Positions 53,565 to 62,088 of a stretch of 64,000 nt of DNA are shown here, piece after piece. The stretch's first letter is position 1, and every line of letters starts with the position of its first letter. A program made the translations under genes and the position numbers. Where the stretch lies: positions 62,001-126,000 of the forward strand of contig NZ_QYOS01000021.1 in the NCBI RefSeq assembly GCF_003605195.1, in the 5' to 3' direction. This stretch comes from Aurantiacibacter odishensis (GTDB lineage: Bacteria; Pseudomonadota; Alphaproteobacteria; Sphingomonadales; Sphingomonadaceae). The notes beneath the pieces are model-generated. The model was not told where the DNA came from. It ran no database searches and saw only the letters and a list, made by a program, of their open reading frames with translations.

Positions 53565-54989
53565 ATGGTAGAGCCCGAACAGCGACTGCTGATGCTGATC
53601 GACAAGGATCCGGCGCAATGCCGCCTTGTCGGCGCGCTTGCAGGCCGTGAAGGCTGGCGCATGATGTCAGTGCAGGACAGCGAGACGGCGATTGCGACGC
53701 TGGGCACCCGCCAGGGTATGCAGCTTTCCGCCATAATCCTCGACCAGAGCGTGCCGGGCGACCGCGCCTGCGAACTGATCGCAGAACTCAAGTCGCGCCG
53801 CCCTGCCCTGCCAATCCTGATGCTGACCGGCAGCACCAGCCCGCAACTGGCCGTAGAAGCCATGCGCGCGGGCGCGACCGATTACCTGGTCAAGCCAGTC
53901 TCGCCCGACCGGCTGATGCAGGCCCTGCGCAACGCAACCACGCGGGAGGCACCGGGCGACGAACTTATCCCGATGTCGGAGAAGATGTCCTCACAACTGG
54001 ACTTCGACACGATGGTAGGCACCGCGCCCGCCTTCCGTGATGCGCTGGCCAAGGCGGCCAAGGCCGCGCGCGGACATGGTCATGTGCTGATCGAGGGCGA
54101 AAGTGGCACCGGCAAGGAAATGCTGGTGCGCGCCATGCAGGCCGCCAGCCCGCGGGCAAAAACGGCGTTCCGCATGATCAATATCGCCGGGATTTCCGCC
54201 AACAGCCTCGAATCGCACCTGTTCGGCCACGAAAAAGGCGCTTTTGCCGGCGCTTTCGACAGGCAGGACGGTGCTTTCCAGCATTGCGACGGCGGCACCC
54301 TCGTGCTCGACGAGATCGACCGGCTTTCGCTGGAAATGCAGGATCGGCTTGTCACGGTGCTGGAGAGCGGCAGCGTGAAGCCGCTGGGCGCGCAGTACGG
54401 TTTCAAGGTCGATGTCCGCGTGATCGCTGCCAGCAACCTTCCGCTGGCGGACATGGTGGCCGCCGGACATTTCCGCGCCGAACTGCTGGCTTTGCTTTTG
54501 CGCACCTACATCGTTCTGCCGCCGTTGCGCGAACGCGACCGCGATCTTGGCGCGCTGGCCCGCTATTTCCTCCACCAGATCGGCCAGCAGCCGGGCCTGC
54601 GCCCGCTCGGCATCACAGGCGATGCGCTGCGGCTTCTCGGGGCCTTTGAATGGCCCGGCAACGTGCGACAGCTTCAGGCCGTGCTGTTCCGCGCCGCCGT
54701 GTTCTGCGACGGGGACGCGCTGACCGCCGAGGATTTTCCGCAATTGCGCGAGTTGGTCGGAGAAACTGAACAACCGGTGCGTAATGGCCCCATCCGCGAA
54801 AGCGCCGGGGTGCAGCTTTACACCGAGGACGGCAACCTGCGTCCGCTGGAAGATATCGAGGCCGATGTCATCCGCCTCGCCATCGGCCATTACCGTGGCC
54901 GGATGACCGAAGTCGCGCGTCGCCTCGGCATCGGGCGCTCGACGCTGTACCGCAAGCTGAGCGATCTCGGCATCGACAACGCTGCATAG
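53565..54989 (+). CDS. NtrC-family response regulator with degenerate sigma-54 activation motifs
   Basis: A 474-residue protein with a receiver domain (acidic IDKDP, phospho-acceptor Asp60 in LDQSVPG, Lys110), an AAA+ domain (Walker A GESGTGKE at 178-185, Walker B LVLDEID) and a Fis-type HTH (GRMTEVARRLGIGRSTLYRKL). The sigma-54-contacting GAFTGA loop reads GAFAGA (225-230). In the arginine-finger segment the first Arg is kept (Arg304) but the second position is Leu310. It may therefore act without sigma-54, as some alphaproteobacterial NtrC and TyrR-type proteins do. No histidine kinase adjoins it. The ATG at 53565 begins the receiver domain. Confidence 0.85.
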   Translation: MVEPEQRLLMLIDKDPAQCRLVGALAGREGWRMMSVQDSETAIATLGTRQGMQLSAIILDQSVPGDRACELIAELKSRRPALPILMLTGSTSPQLAVEAMRAGATDYLVKPVSPDRLMQALRNATTREAPGDELIPMSEKMSSQLDFDTMVGTAPAFRDALAKAAKAARGHGHVLIEGESGTGKEMLVRAMQAASPRAKTAFRMINIAGISANSLESHLFGHEKGAFAGAFDRQDGAFQHCDGGTLVLDEIDRLSLEMQDRLVTVLESGSVKPLGAQYGFKVDVRVIAASNLPLADMVAAGHFRAELLALLLRTYIVLPPLRERDRDLGALARYFLHQIGQQPGLRPLGITGDALRLLGAFEWPGNVRQLQAVLFRAAVFCDGDALTAEDFPQLRELVGETEQPVRNGPIRESAGVQLYTEDGNLRPLEDIEADVIRLAIGHYRGRMTEVARRLGIGRSTLYRKLSDLGIDNAA

Positions 54990-55052
54990 ACAAATATCAT
55001 AAAAGCCGCGTAGTTGCGTGGAACTCAAGTGAATTTGGCGCGCTTTCACAAC

Positions 55053-55694
55053 ATGGTTAAACCTCGATACGCACTGGCAATTGCCGCAGCTTCGCTCGCC
55101 CTTGCGTCTTGTGGGGATAGCGATCCCGGCGCTGGCGAACAGCCGCCGGAGACTCTCGCGACACGTTCATCTGCCGCCATGCAGAGCGGCACCCTCGGGC
55201 CTTTCACCTACGAATTCGACCAGGATGCCCTGACCGCGGCGGATGTCGAAATGCGGATCCCGCCGACATACGAAGAGTCCATGCCGGTCACCAAGCTGAT
55301 CCCCGAAGCCCGCGCTCAGCAGCTTGGCGAACAGGCATGCCGGTATGGCGAATCCGGACAGGTGAGCGAGTGCAACGCGCGGCAGGAGATCGGCCTTGCC
55401 TTGGCATTGCTGCCCCGCCCGATCGACGAATACCGCGCGGCTTTTTCCGAAGAGGGTATTGGCAGCGCCGACCTTCCGGCTGTCAGCCTGGACGGCGCCG
55501 ATGGTTTCGCCTTCACCGCCGAGGCCGAGGGTGCCGGCACCGAATACCAGTTCTACGGCTTCGACAATCGCACCATACTCCTAGCTAGGCGGTTCGACGG
55601 GTCGAGCGATGACGCGGAGACTGAAGAGGCAATGGACGACGTGATGCGCAGCCTCGCGCAATCGTTGAAGGAACAGCGCGAACTGGCGGGCTGA
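55053..55694 (+). CDS. Hypothetical lipoprotein
   Basis: A 213-residue protein with a signal peptide and lipobox (ASLALASCGDSD, Cys about 20), a short linker, then a soluble domain with two Cys (QACRYGE, ECNARQE) and Phe/Tyr-rich C-terminal strands (AGTEYQFYGFDNRTILLARRF). I recognise no family. The ATG at 55053 gives a proper signal peptide; a TTG 39 bases earlier is less likely. It lies 63 bp after the NtrC-like regulator and 10 bp from the convergent folP. Confidence 0.65.
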   Translation: MVKPRYALAIAAASLALASCGDSDPGAGEQPPETLATRSSAAMQSGTLGPFTYEFDQDALTAADVEMRIPPTYEESMPVTKLIPEARAQQLGEQACRYGESGQVSECNARQEIGLALALLPRPIDEYRAAFSEEGIGSADLPAVSLDGADGFAFTAEAEGAGTEYQFYGFDNRTILLARRFDGSSDDAETEEAMDDVMRSLAQSLKEQRELAG

Positions 55695-55704
55695 GCGCTG
55701 AGCG

Positions 55705-56817
55705 TCACTCGCCCAGCATCGCGAAATCAGTGAGCGCCGCGTCGCGCAAGCCGCGCCATACGTTGCGCGCCTGCACCGTCTCCGCCACGTCGTGCACCCG
55801 CAGCAGTTGAACGCCTGCATCCATCCCGACCTGCGCAATCGTCAGCGAGCCGCCGAGCCGCTTGTGCGCCGGTGCCTCGTTCGAGAGCGCGCCGATGAAA
55901 CGCTTGCGACTGGCGCCCAGCAGCAGCGGCTGGCCCAGCGCGTGGAACAGCGGCAGCGCGTTGAGCAAGGCGAGATTGTCGCTCAGGGACTTGCCGAAGC
56001 CGATGCCGGGATCGAGGACGATCTTCTCGCGCGCGATCCCTGCCCCGATGGCCCTGTCACGCGCATCCTTCAGGAAGTCGAACACGTCGAACACCACGCT
56101 GGTATAGTCCGGGTCCGCATGCAGGTCCGTGCCCTTGCCCGGCGCGTGCATCAGCACGACGGGAGCGCCGGAGGACGCCGCGAACTCCAGGCTGCGGGGG
56201 TCGTAACGAAGGGCGGAGACATCGTTGATGATGTGCGCGCCTGCATCCAGCGCGGCCTCCATCACGGCCGGGCGGCGCGTATCCACACTGACAGCCGCGC
56301 CCATGCCGACGCAGTGACGAATGGCGGGCTCGACGCGCTTGATCTCCTCGCCTTCCCACACCTCTTTCGCACCGGGCCGCGTGCTCTCGCCGCCGATGTC
56401 GATGATCGCGGCGCCCGCCTCGTGCATGGCGGCAGCCTGTGCCTGCATGGCATCGGGCTTGTCCATGAACTCCCCGCCGTCGGAGAAGCTGTCTGGCGTG
56501 ACGTTGAGTATGCCCATCACCTGCGGCTGGTCGAGCCGGATCGTGCGTGCGCCAAGCTCCAGCGGGGTGTGCGCCATGCGCAGGTTCGACCACTGCGCTT
56601 CGCCTTCCGCGCCGACCTCTTCGGGCAGGGCCGCCAGCACATCGTCGATAGTGGAGCGCGTGACGATGCGGCGTTCGATCACCTGTCCGTCGCGCCGCAG
56701 CATCACCGCGAACTCGCGGGCGTAGACCATGCCGCCCGCCAGCCGCACGGCCTCACCCTCCACGGTCTGCGGTCCGGGCACGAAGGTCAGCGGCTGGATG
56801 TAGATCTGGTCGGCCAT
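55705..56817 (-). CDS. folP: Dihydropteroate synthase (with N-terminal extension)
   Basis: A 370-residue DHPS that joins p-aminobenzoate to dihydropterin pyrophosphate in folate synthesis; it is the sulfonamide target. The core begins near residue 100 with VMGILNVTPDSFSDGG and continues with IIDIGGESTRPGAKEV, VSVDTRRPAVMEAAL, DPGIGFGKS and LLGASRKRFIG. The usual enzyme is about 280 residues; here about 95 extra N-terminal residues precede it, with no domain I recognise. A 35-bp element shared with cysS lies 18 bp upstream of the start. Confidence 0.93.
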   Translation of the reverse strand: MADQIYIQPLTFVPGPQTVEGEAVRLAGGMVYAREFAVMLRRDGQVIERRIVTRSTIDDVLAALPEEVGAEGEAQWSNLRMAHTPLELGARTIRLDQPQVMGILNVTPDSFSDGGEFMDKPDAMQAQAAAMHEAGAAIIDIGGESTRPGAKEVWEGEEIKRVEPAIRHCVGMGAAVSVDTRRPAVMEAALDAGAHIINDVSALRYDPRSLEFAASSGAPVVLMHAPGKGTDLHADPDYTSVVFDVFDFLKDARDRAIGAGIAREKIVLDPGIGFGKSLSDNLALLNALPLFHALGQPLLLGASRKRFIGALSNEAPAHKRLGGSLTIAQVGMDAGVQLLRVHDVAETVQARNVWRGLRDAALTDFAMLGE

Positions 56818-56835
56818 TCAGGGTCTCTCGTCATT

Positions 56836-56870
56836 TCCAACTAATGTGGAACACATGGAACAGTGTCCTG
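56836..56870 (-). repeat. 35-bp dispersed element, copy 2 (upstream of folP)
   Basis: This stretch matches 14589-14623 at 32 of 35 positions. Read toward folP it runs from CAGGACACTGTTCCATGTG into TTCCACATTAGTTGGA and ends 18 bp before the folP ATG, so it covers or abuts the ribosome-binding region. The 174-bp gap upstream of folP also has a 7-bp-arm palindrome (CCAAGGT/ACCTTGG) at 56905-56921 with no T-run. Confidence 0.7.
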
Positions 56871-56991
56871 AAGCAAGAAAGTCCCCTCGTGTCACTGCCC
56901 GCGTCCAAGGTGTCACCTTGGGCCGGGAACTGGGCCGAGAGGGACTTGTCATCCCGCCCCCAGTGGACCACCCGACGCCCGGTAGGAAACC

Positions 56992-58155
<1,164 letters not shown>

Positions 58156-58164
58156 TTATCCACA
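58156..58164 (+). promoter_or_regulatory. Perfect DnaA box upstream of ccrM
   Basis: TTATCCACA at 58156-58164 is identical to the strongest E. coli DnaA-box consensus. It lies 18 bp before the ccrM start codon. A nine-base match is expected about once per 130 kb on both strands by chance, so position beside a cell-cycle methylase gives it weight. Confidence 0.5.
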
Positions 58165-58171
58165 GGGGTGT

Positions 58172-58313
58172 GAGTCCTTCGAGTCCGCGGGTCAAGGTGC
58201 AATTTGGCCGCACCTGTCCAGCCTTCGTAGGGAACGAAAAGAGTCCGCCACAAGATATTGAGTCCCCTGCCCTTTGCAGGACTCGACATTGTGTGGTGTG
58301 GCCGCGAGGACTC
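58172..58313. promoter_or_regulatory. Six GAGTCC (GANTC) sites upstream of ccrM
   Basis: GANTC sites occur at 58172, 58181, 58241, 58260, 58280 and 58309. All six are the same hexamer GAGTCC: four on the plus strand and two (GGACTC) on the minus. About 0.6 GANTC sites would be expected in 142 bp of random sequence. The region fills the gap between ccrM and the upstream gene's stop and probably contains the ccrM promoter. Confidence 0.75.
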
Positions 58314-58337
58314 GCACATCCGGAAATGCCGAAAAAA

Positions 58338-59702
58338 TCAGCTATCCGCTTCTGGATACCTGGTTTCGGCCATTACCGTCGGTGACTTTTCCCGGCTGGA
58401 CAGGAACAGCCACGGCACCACGCCGGGCTGGAAGCGGCTGCGATCATTGCGGTCGAAGAACGGCGGGAAATGGTCGCCCACCACCAGCACGTCTGTCGGC
58501 GGCAGGTCGGGGTCCATCGCCATCGCGTCCAGCGCGTCGGCAAGCTGGCCCTGCAGCAGGAACAGACGGCATAGCTGCGGGTTGGCGCGCGCCCATGCCT
58601 CTCCGCCAAGGCGGCAGTTGTCTGTGCCCAGCGCGGCGTCGCTCTTGATCGGCAGGTGGGTGTTGAGGGTAAGGAAATAGACGAGCTGCGGCGCATCGGC
58701 CTGTTTCAGTCGATGCGTTATCAGCGCGGGCACTTCGCGGTCGCAGGCTCCAGCAAACACGCCGTCACAGTGCGAGATGCCGCGCCCGGTCAGGTCGTCA
58801 CGAAACGCGAAATCGTCGAAGCCTATCTGGGGATACCATTGTTCGCGCGAGAAGAAATTGCGCGAGAAGCCGTGGTAGGCGGACGTCTCATAACCGGCAT
58901 CGCGATAGCGCGCGGGCAGGCATTCTCCAGCGAACTGGCCGACCTGCGAATAGGCGGCATAGCGGCCGCACAGCTCGCGCAATTCGCCGCTGGTGGTGGA
59001 TCCGTAGAAAGGCACAGCGCCATGGGTCACGTCATAGCGATCGCGCCATTCGGGGCGGTTCCAGGCCCGCTGGAAGATGGCTTCCTCGGTATCGCCCACG
59101 GGCACGCCCCAGCCTTCCACCATCACGATGACGAGGTGACGCCCAGCCTCGCCCGGCCGCATCACGCTGGCGAGCGTGCTGGCAGAAGTGAACTGCGCGC
59201 CTTCGGGCGGCACTCGGCTGTAAGTGCTGCGGGTGTCCTTCGTGGCGATGTAGTCTGCGGTGAGCAGGCCCATGGTGCCCAACACGGCGAGGCAATAGGA
59301 CATGGGCGAGGCAAACCGGCGCACGTTCGGTGCCTTGACCAAGGCCAGCCCGGCGGTGGCGACAAAAACCACGAAAGCGACAATATATTCCGGCGAACGG
59401 AACGGCTGGATTTCCAGCAGGAACGGCAGGAGTGAATCGAACTTGCCGGTATCGAGGTTGAACAGCACGCAGACGTAATAGAATGCGGCGTAACCGATCA
59501 GCCCTGCCAGGATCAGCCGCTTGGGCCAGGTCCAGGGCAATTGCGCGGCGACCACGGCAATCACCGCCCACAGCGCGAAAACCGGCACCATCGGCGGGCC
59601 GCCCACGAACCACATCAGCATGAAAGCAAGGTTCGGGATAATCATCCAGAACAGGAACCAGCGCGCCGGGAAGTCTTTCAGGATCGCTGAATTCGCGGAC
59701 AA
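58338..59702 (-). CDS. Membrane-anchored sulfatase/LTA-synthase-fold protein
   Basis: A protein of about 454 residues with five or so N-terminal membrane helices and a C-terminal alkaline-phosphatase/sulfatase-fold domain (HLVIVMVEGWGVP, FYGSTTSGELRELCGRYA, YHGFSRNFFSREQWYPQIGFDDF, FLTLNTHLPI, LVVGDHFPPFFDR). Such proteins transfer or remove phospho-groups on envelope glycans or lipids. The start is inferred as a TTG at 59702, because GGAGGA lies 6 bases upstream; no ATG gives a sensible N-terminus. Thr/Ser in STTSGE could be the nucleophile. The substrate is unknown. Confidence 0.75.
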   Translation of the reverse strand: MSANSAILKDFPARWFLFWMIIPNLAFMLMWFVGGPPMVPVFALWAVIAVVAAQLPWTWPKRLILAGLIGYAAFYYVCVLFNLDTGKFDSLLPFLLEIQPFRSPEYIVAFVVFVATAGLALVKAPNVRRFASPMSYCLAVLGTMGLLTADYIATKDTRSTYSRVPPEGAQFTSASTLASVMRPGEAGRHLVIVMVEGWGVPVGDTEEAIFQRAWNRPEWRDRYDVTHGAVPFYGSTTSGELRELCGRYAAYSQVGQFAGECLPARYRDAGYETSAYHGFSRNFFSREQWYPQIGFDDFAFRDDLTGRGISHCDGVFAGACDREVPALITHRLKQADAPQLVYFLTLNTHLPIKSDAALGTDNCRLGGEAWARANPQLCRLFLLQGQLADALDAMAMDPDLPPTDVLVVGDHFPPFFDRNDRSRFQPGVVPWLFLSSREKSPTVMAETRYPEADS

Positions 59703-59836
59703 AATTGTTCCTCCGTTGGCGGTCCGCAATCTGTAGGAAATCTTGGTGAACAGCCGGTAAAGATCACCCCTGTTGAAGGGCGTTGCCGCGCGGGCAGGCT
59801 TAAGGCACACTCCCGCGCTACAGGGGGGTATTACGC

Positions 59837-60529
59837 ATGACACTCGAAGTGATCGCCGCAGGGCTTGGCCGCAACGCCACGTTCTCGATGAAGTTCGCGC
59901 TGGAACGCCTCGGCTTCGGCCCGTGTCACCACATGAGCGAGGTTTTCGCCGATGGTCGCAGGCAGGTGCCCTTGTGGATCGAGGCATCGCGGGGAAATCC
60001 CGACTGGGACGCGATCTTTGCCAACTTCCGTTCCTCCAGCGACTATCCATCAGCCAGCTACTGGCGCGAACTGGCGGAGTACTATCCTGATGCCAGGGTG
60101 GTGCTGACCACGCGCGATCCCGACGACTGGTTCGATTCCGTCAGCGAGACGATCTTCTCGCCGCGCATGATGGATTCGCTGAAAGGCTCACCCGTCGAGG
60201 TAATGATGAACGGCGTGATCTTCGACCACTTCAACGGAGACATTACCGACCGTGCTTTCATGACAGACTGGTACGTGAAGCGGAACCGGGAGGTCGTTGA
60301 CACCCTGCCGCCCGAGCGACTGCTGCAATTCCACCCGAAGATGGGCTGGCAGCCGCTGTGCGATTTCCTGGGCGTGGAGGTGCCGGACGTGCCCTTCCCC
60401 CGCGTCAACAGCCGCGACGAACTCGGCGCGGCAAGTGACGAGATGGGCGGCATTCCGGCAGACCCCGACGAGGCCGAACGCTTCGGCCGCGAATACATCC
60501 AGCAGTTGCGGGCAAAGGCCTTCGGCTAG
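59837..60529 (+). CDS. Sulfotransferase family protein
   Basis: A 230-residue protein of the bacterial sulfotransferase-like family. The N-terminal IAAGLGRNATFSMKFALERLGF takes the place of the 5'-phosphosulfate loop, and VVLTTRDPDDWFDSVS holds the 3'-phosphate-binding Arg. The C-terminal WQPLCDFLGVEVPDVPFPRVNS is characteristic. It should use PAPS as donor if active; the acceptor is unknown. It stands alone, with 134 bp to the divergent sulfatase-fold gene and a 12-bp gap to the convergent SDR gene. Confidence 0.82.
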   Translation: MTLEVIAAGLGRNATFSMKFALERLGFGPCHHMSEVFADGRRQVPLWIEASRGNPDWDAIFANFRSSSDYPSASYWRELAEYYPDARVVLTTRDPDDWFDSVSETIFSPRMMDSLKGSPVEVMMNGVIFDHFNGDITDRAFMTDWYVKRNREVVDTLPPERLLQFHPKMGWQPLCDFLGVEVPDVPFPRVNSRDELGAASDEMGGIPADPDEAERFGREYIQQLRAKAFG

Positions 60530-60541
60530 GCCAGATTAAAC

Positions 60542-61453
60542 CTAAGCAGGCGCGAGGCCGGGGTCGATTCCGGTCAGTTCTACCGACTTGTCCCACAGCC
60601 GCGCGGCCAGCTCTTCGTCCTGCGCACGTTTGCTCTGCACCGCCCGGCCAGAGGTCTTGCCGCCCGTTTCCTTGAAGCCATAGGGGCCGTAGTAATCGCC
60701 ACCTTCGGCTGCGGGGTCCGTGGCCGCCTGGAGCGCGGGCAAGGCGCCTTCTTCCGAGGTGTTGAGCACGGTACCCACGATGGAGGAGAAGAACTTCCCG
60801 CCCTTGATGTGGCGCGTCAATTCGCTCGCCGCGATGCCGGGGTGGCTGGCCAGCGCATGCGCTTTCGACCCGGACTTGCGCAGACGGCGGTCCAGTTCGT
60901 TGGCGAACAGCAGGTTCGCAAGCTTGCTCTGCCCGTAGAACTTCGTCTTGTCGTAGCCCTCGCTGCCGTCGAGATTGTCGAAATCGATATCCGCGCCGCG
61001 GTGCGCGATGCTGGATTGCATCACCACTCGGCCACCCTCTTCCGAAAGCTTGTCCAGTAGCAGCGAGGTAAAAGCGAAGTGGCCAAGGTGGTTCACGGCG
61101 AACTGCAATTCGCAGCCAGCCGTCGCGGTGGAGAACGGGGGCATCATCACGCCCGCGTTGTTCACCAGCATGTCGATCCGCTCTTCCTTCGCGGCCTTTT
61201 CCGCTGCTTCGCGCACGCTGGCGAGGTTGGCGAGGTCGAGGTGCAGGTACTCGGTCTCCCCGCCCTGCTCTCGCCCGCCGTCGATGCGGGCGATGGCGTC
61301 TGCCGCCTTGTCGCCATCACGGCAGGCCAGCAGCACGCGCGCGCCCTTGGCGGCCAGAGCGCGGGCGATTTCGAACCCGATGCCGGTGTTGGCGCCGGTG
61401 ACGATAGCCGTGCGGCCCTGCTGGATCGGAATATCTCCGAAAGTGAAACTCAT
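60542..61453 (-). CDS. Short-chain dehydrogenase/reductase
   Basis: A 303-residue SDR with cofactor motif TGANTGIGFEIARAL (residues 20-34), NNAGVM, and the active-site YxxxK (FYGQSKLANLL). The layout resembles retinol-dehydrogenase/WWOX-like SDRs, which are longer than classical ones. The substrate is unknown. Its ATG overlaps the rnhB stop by one base (TGATG), so it is coupled to rnhB. Confidence 0.87.
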   Translation of the reverse strand: MSFTFGDIPIQQGRTAIVTGANTGIGFEIARALAAKGARVLLACRDGDKAADAIARIDGGREQGGETEYLHLDLANLASVREAAEKAAKEERIDMLVNNAGVMMPPFSTATAGCELQFAVNHLGHFAFTSLLLDKLSEEGGRVVMQSSIAHRGADIDFDNLDGSEGYDKTKFYGQSKLANLLFANELDRRLRKSGSKAHALASHPGIAASELTRHIKGGKFFSSIVGTVLNTSEEGALPALQAATDPAAEGGDYYGPYGFKETGGKTSGRAVQSKRAQDEELAARLWDKSVELTGIDPGLAPA

Positions 61454-62088
61454 CAGAACATCTCCATTTGCGCGACCGGCGCGAAGCTGCGGCGGTGCAG
61501 CGGCGTCGGTCCATGTGTGCGCAATGCTTCGAGATGCTCTTTCGATCCGTAACCTTTGTTCCGCTCCCACCCGTAATGCGGATGCGAGCGCGCGGCCTCG
61601 GCCATCATCCGGTCGCGGTATTCCTTGGCGATGATGCTGGCAGCGCCGATGCACGCCTCCTTCCCGTCGCCGCCCACGATGGCGCGCGCGGGCCAGCGCC
61701 ACTCGGCGCAACGACCCGCAGGCGTGAGGTTGCCGTCGATCAGCGCCTCCAGCCGGTCCTCCCGCAGCACCGCGCACAGGTTCTGCATGGCAAGGCTCAT
61801 CGCCAGCATGGTCGCGCCGAAGATGTTGAGCCGGTCGATCGCCTCCACGTCCACCACGCCGATGCCGAAGGCGCAGCGGCGGCGGATCGCCACTTCCGCC
61901 TCGGCCCGCGCCTTCGCGGTCAGCTTTTTCGAATCGCCTACGCCCTTTGGTCGGGGCTTGCACAGCAGCACCGCCGCCGCCACAACCGGCCCGGCAAGCG
62001 GCCCGCGACCCGCCTCGTCAACCCCTGCCACAAGGGGGCCGGGGCCAAGCGAGGCACAAAATTCGTTCGAGGGAGTTCCGGAGAGCAT
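61453..62088 (-). CDS. rnhB: Ribonuclease HII
   Basis: A 211-residue RNase HII that removes ribonucleotides and RNA primers from DNA. The signature GVDEAGRGPLAGPVVAAAV carries the first catalytic Asp and Glu, and GVGDSKKLT, ALIDGN and GAASIIAKEYRDRMM supply the rest. I chose the ATG at 62088 (MLSGTPSNEFCAS), just before the catalytic fold; longer in-frame starts exist upstream. That ATG overlaps the start codon of the divergent sugar dehydrogenase gene within one CATG. Confidence 0.92.
   Translation of the reverse strand: MLSGTPSNEFCASLGPGPLVAGVDEAGRGPLAGPVVAAAVLLCKPRPKGVGDSKKLTAKARAEAEVAIRRRCAFGIGVVDVEAIDRLNIFGATMLAMSLAMQNLCAVLREDRLEALIDGNLTPAGRCAEWRWPARAIVGGDGKEACIGAASIIAKEYRDRMMAEAARSHPHYGWERNKGYGSKEHLEALRTHGPTPLHRRSFAPVAQMEMF

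Noticed and set aside
55020-55044. GGAAC-N16-CGCT before the lipoprotein gene at 55053
   Set aside because: It has one mismatch in the -10 element and would leave only a few bases of leader before the ATG.
56905-56921. CCAAGGT/ACCTTGG palindrome after ccrM as a terminator
   Set aside because: The stem is only 7 bp with a 3-base loop and no T-run on either strand.
58259-58320. tRNA-like look of the ccrM upstream region (TTCGAGTCC-type words and an apparent CCA end)
   Set aside because: The T-stem does not pair and no acceptor, D or anticodon arm could be placed; the words are explained by the repeated GAGTCC hexamer.
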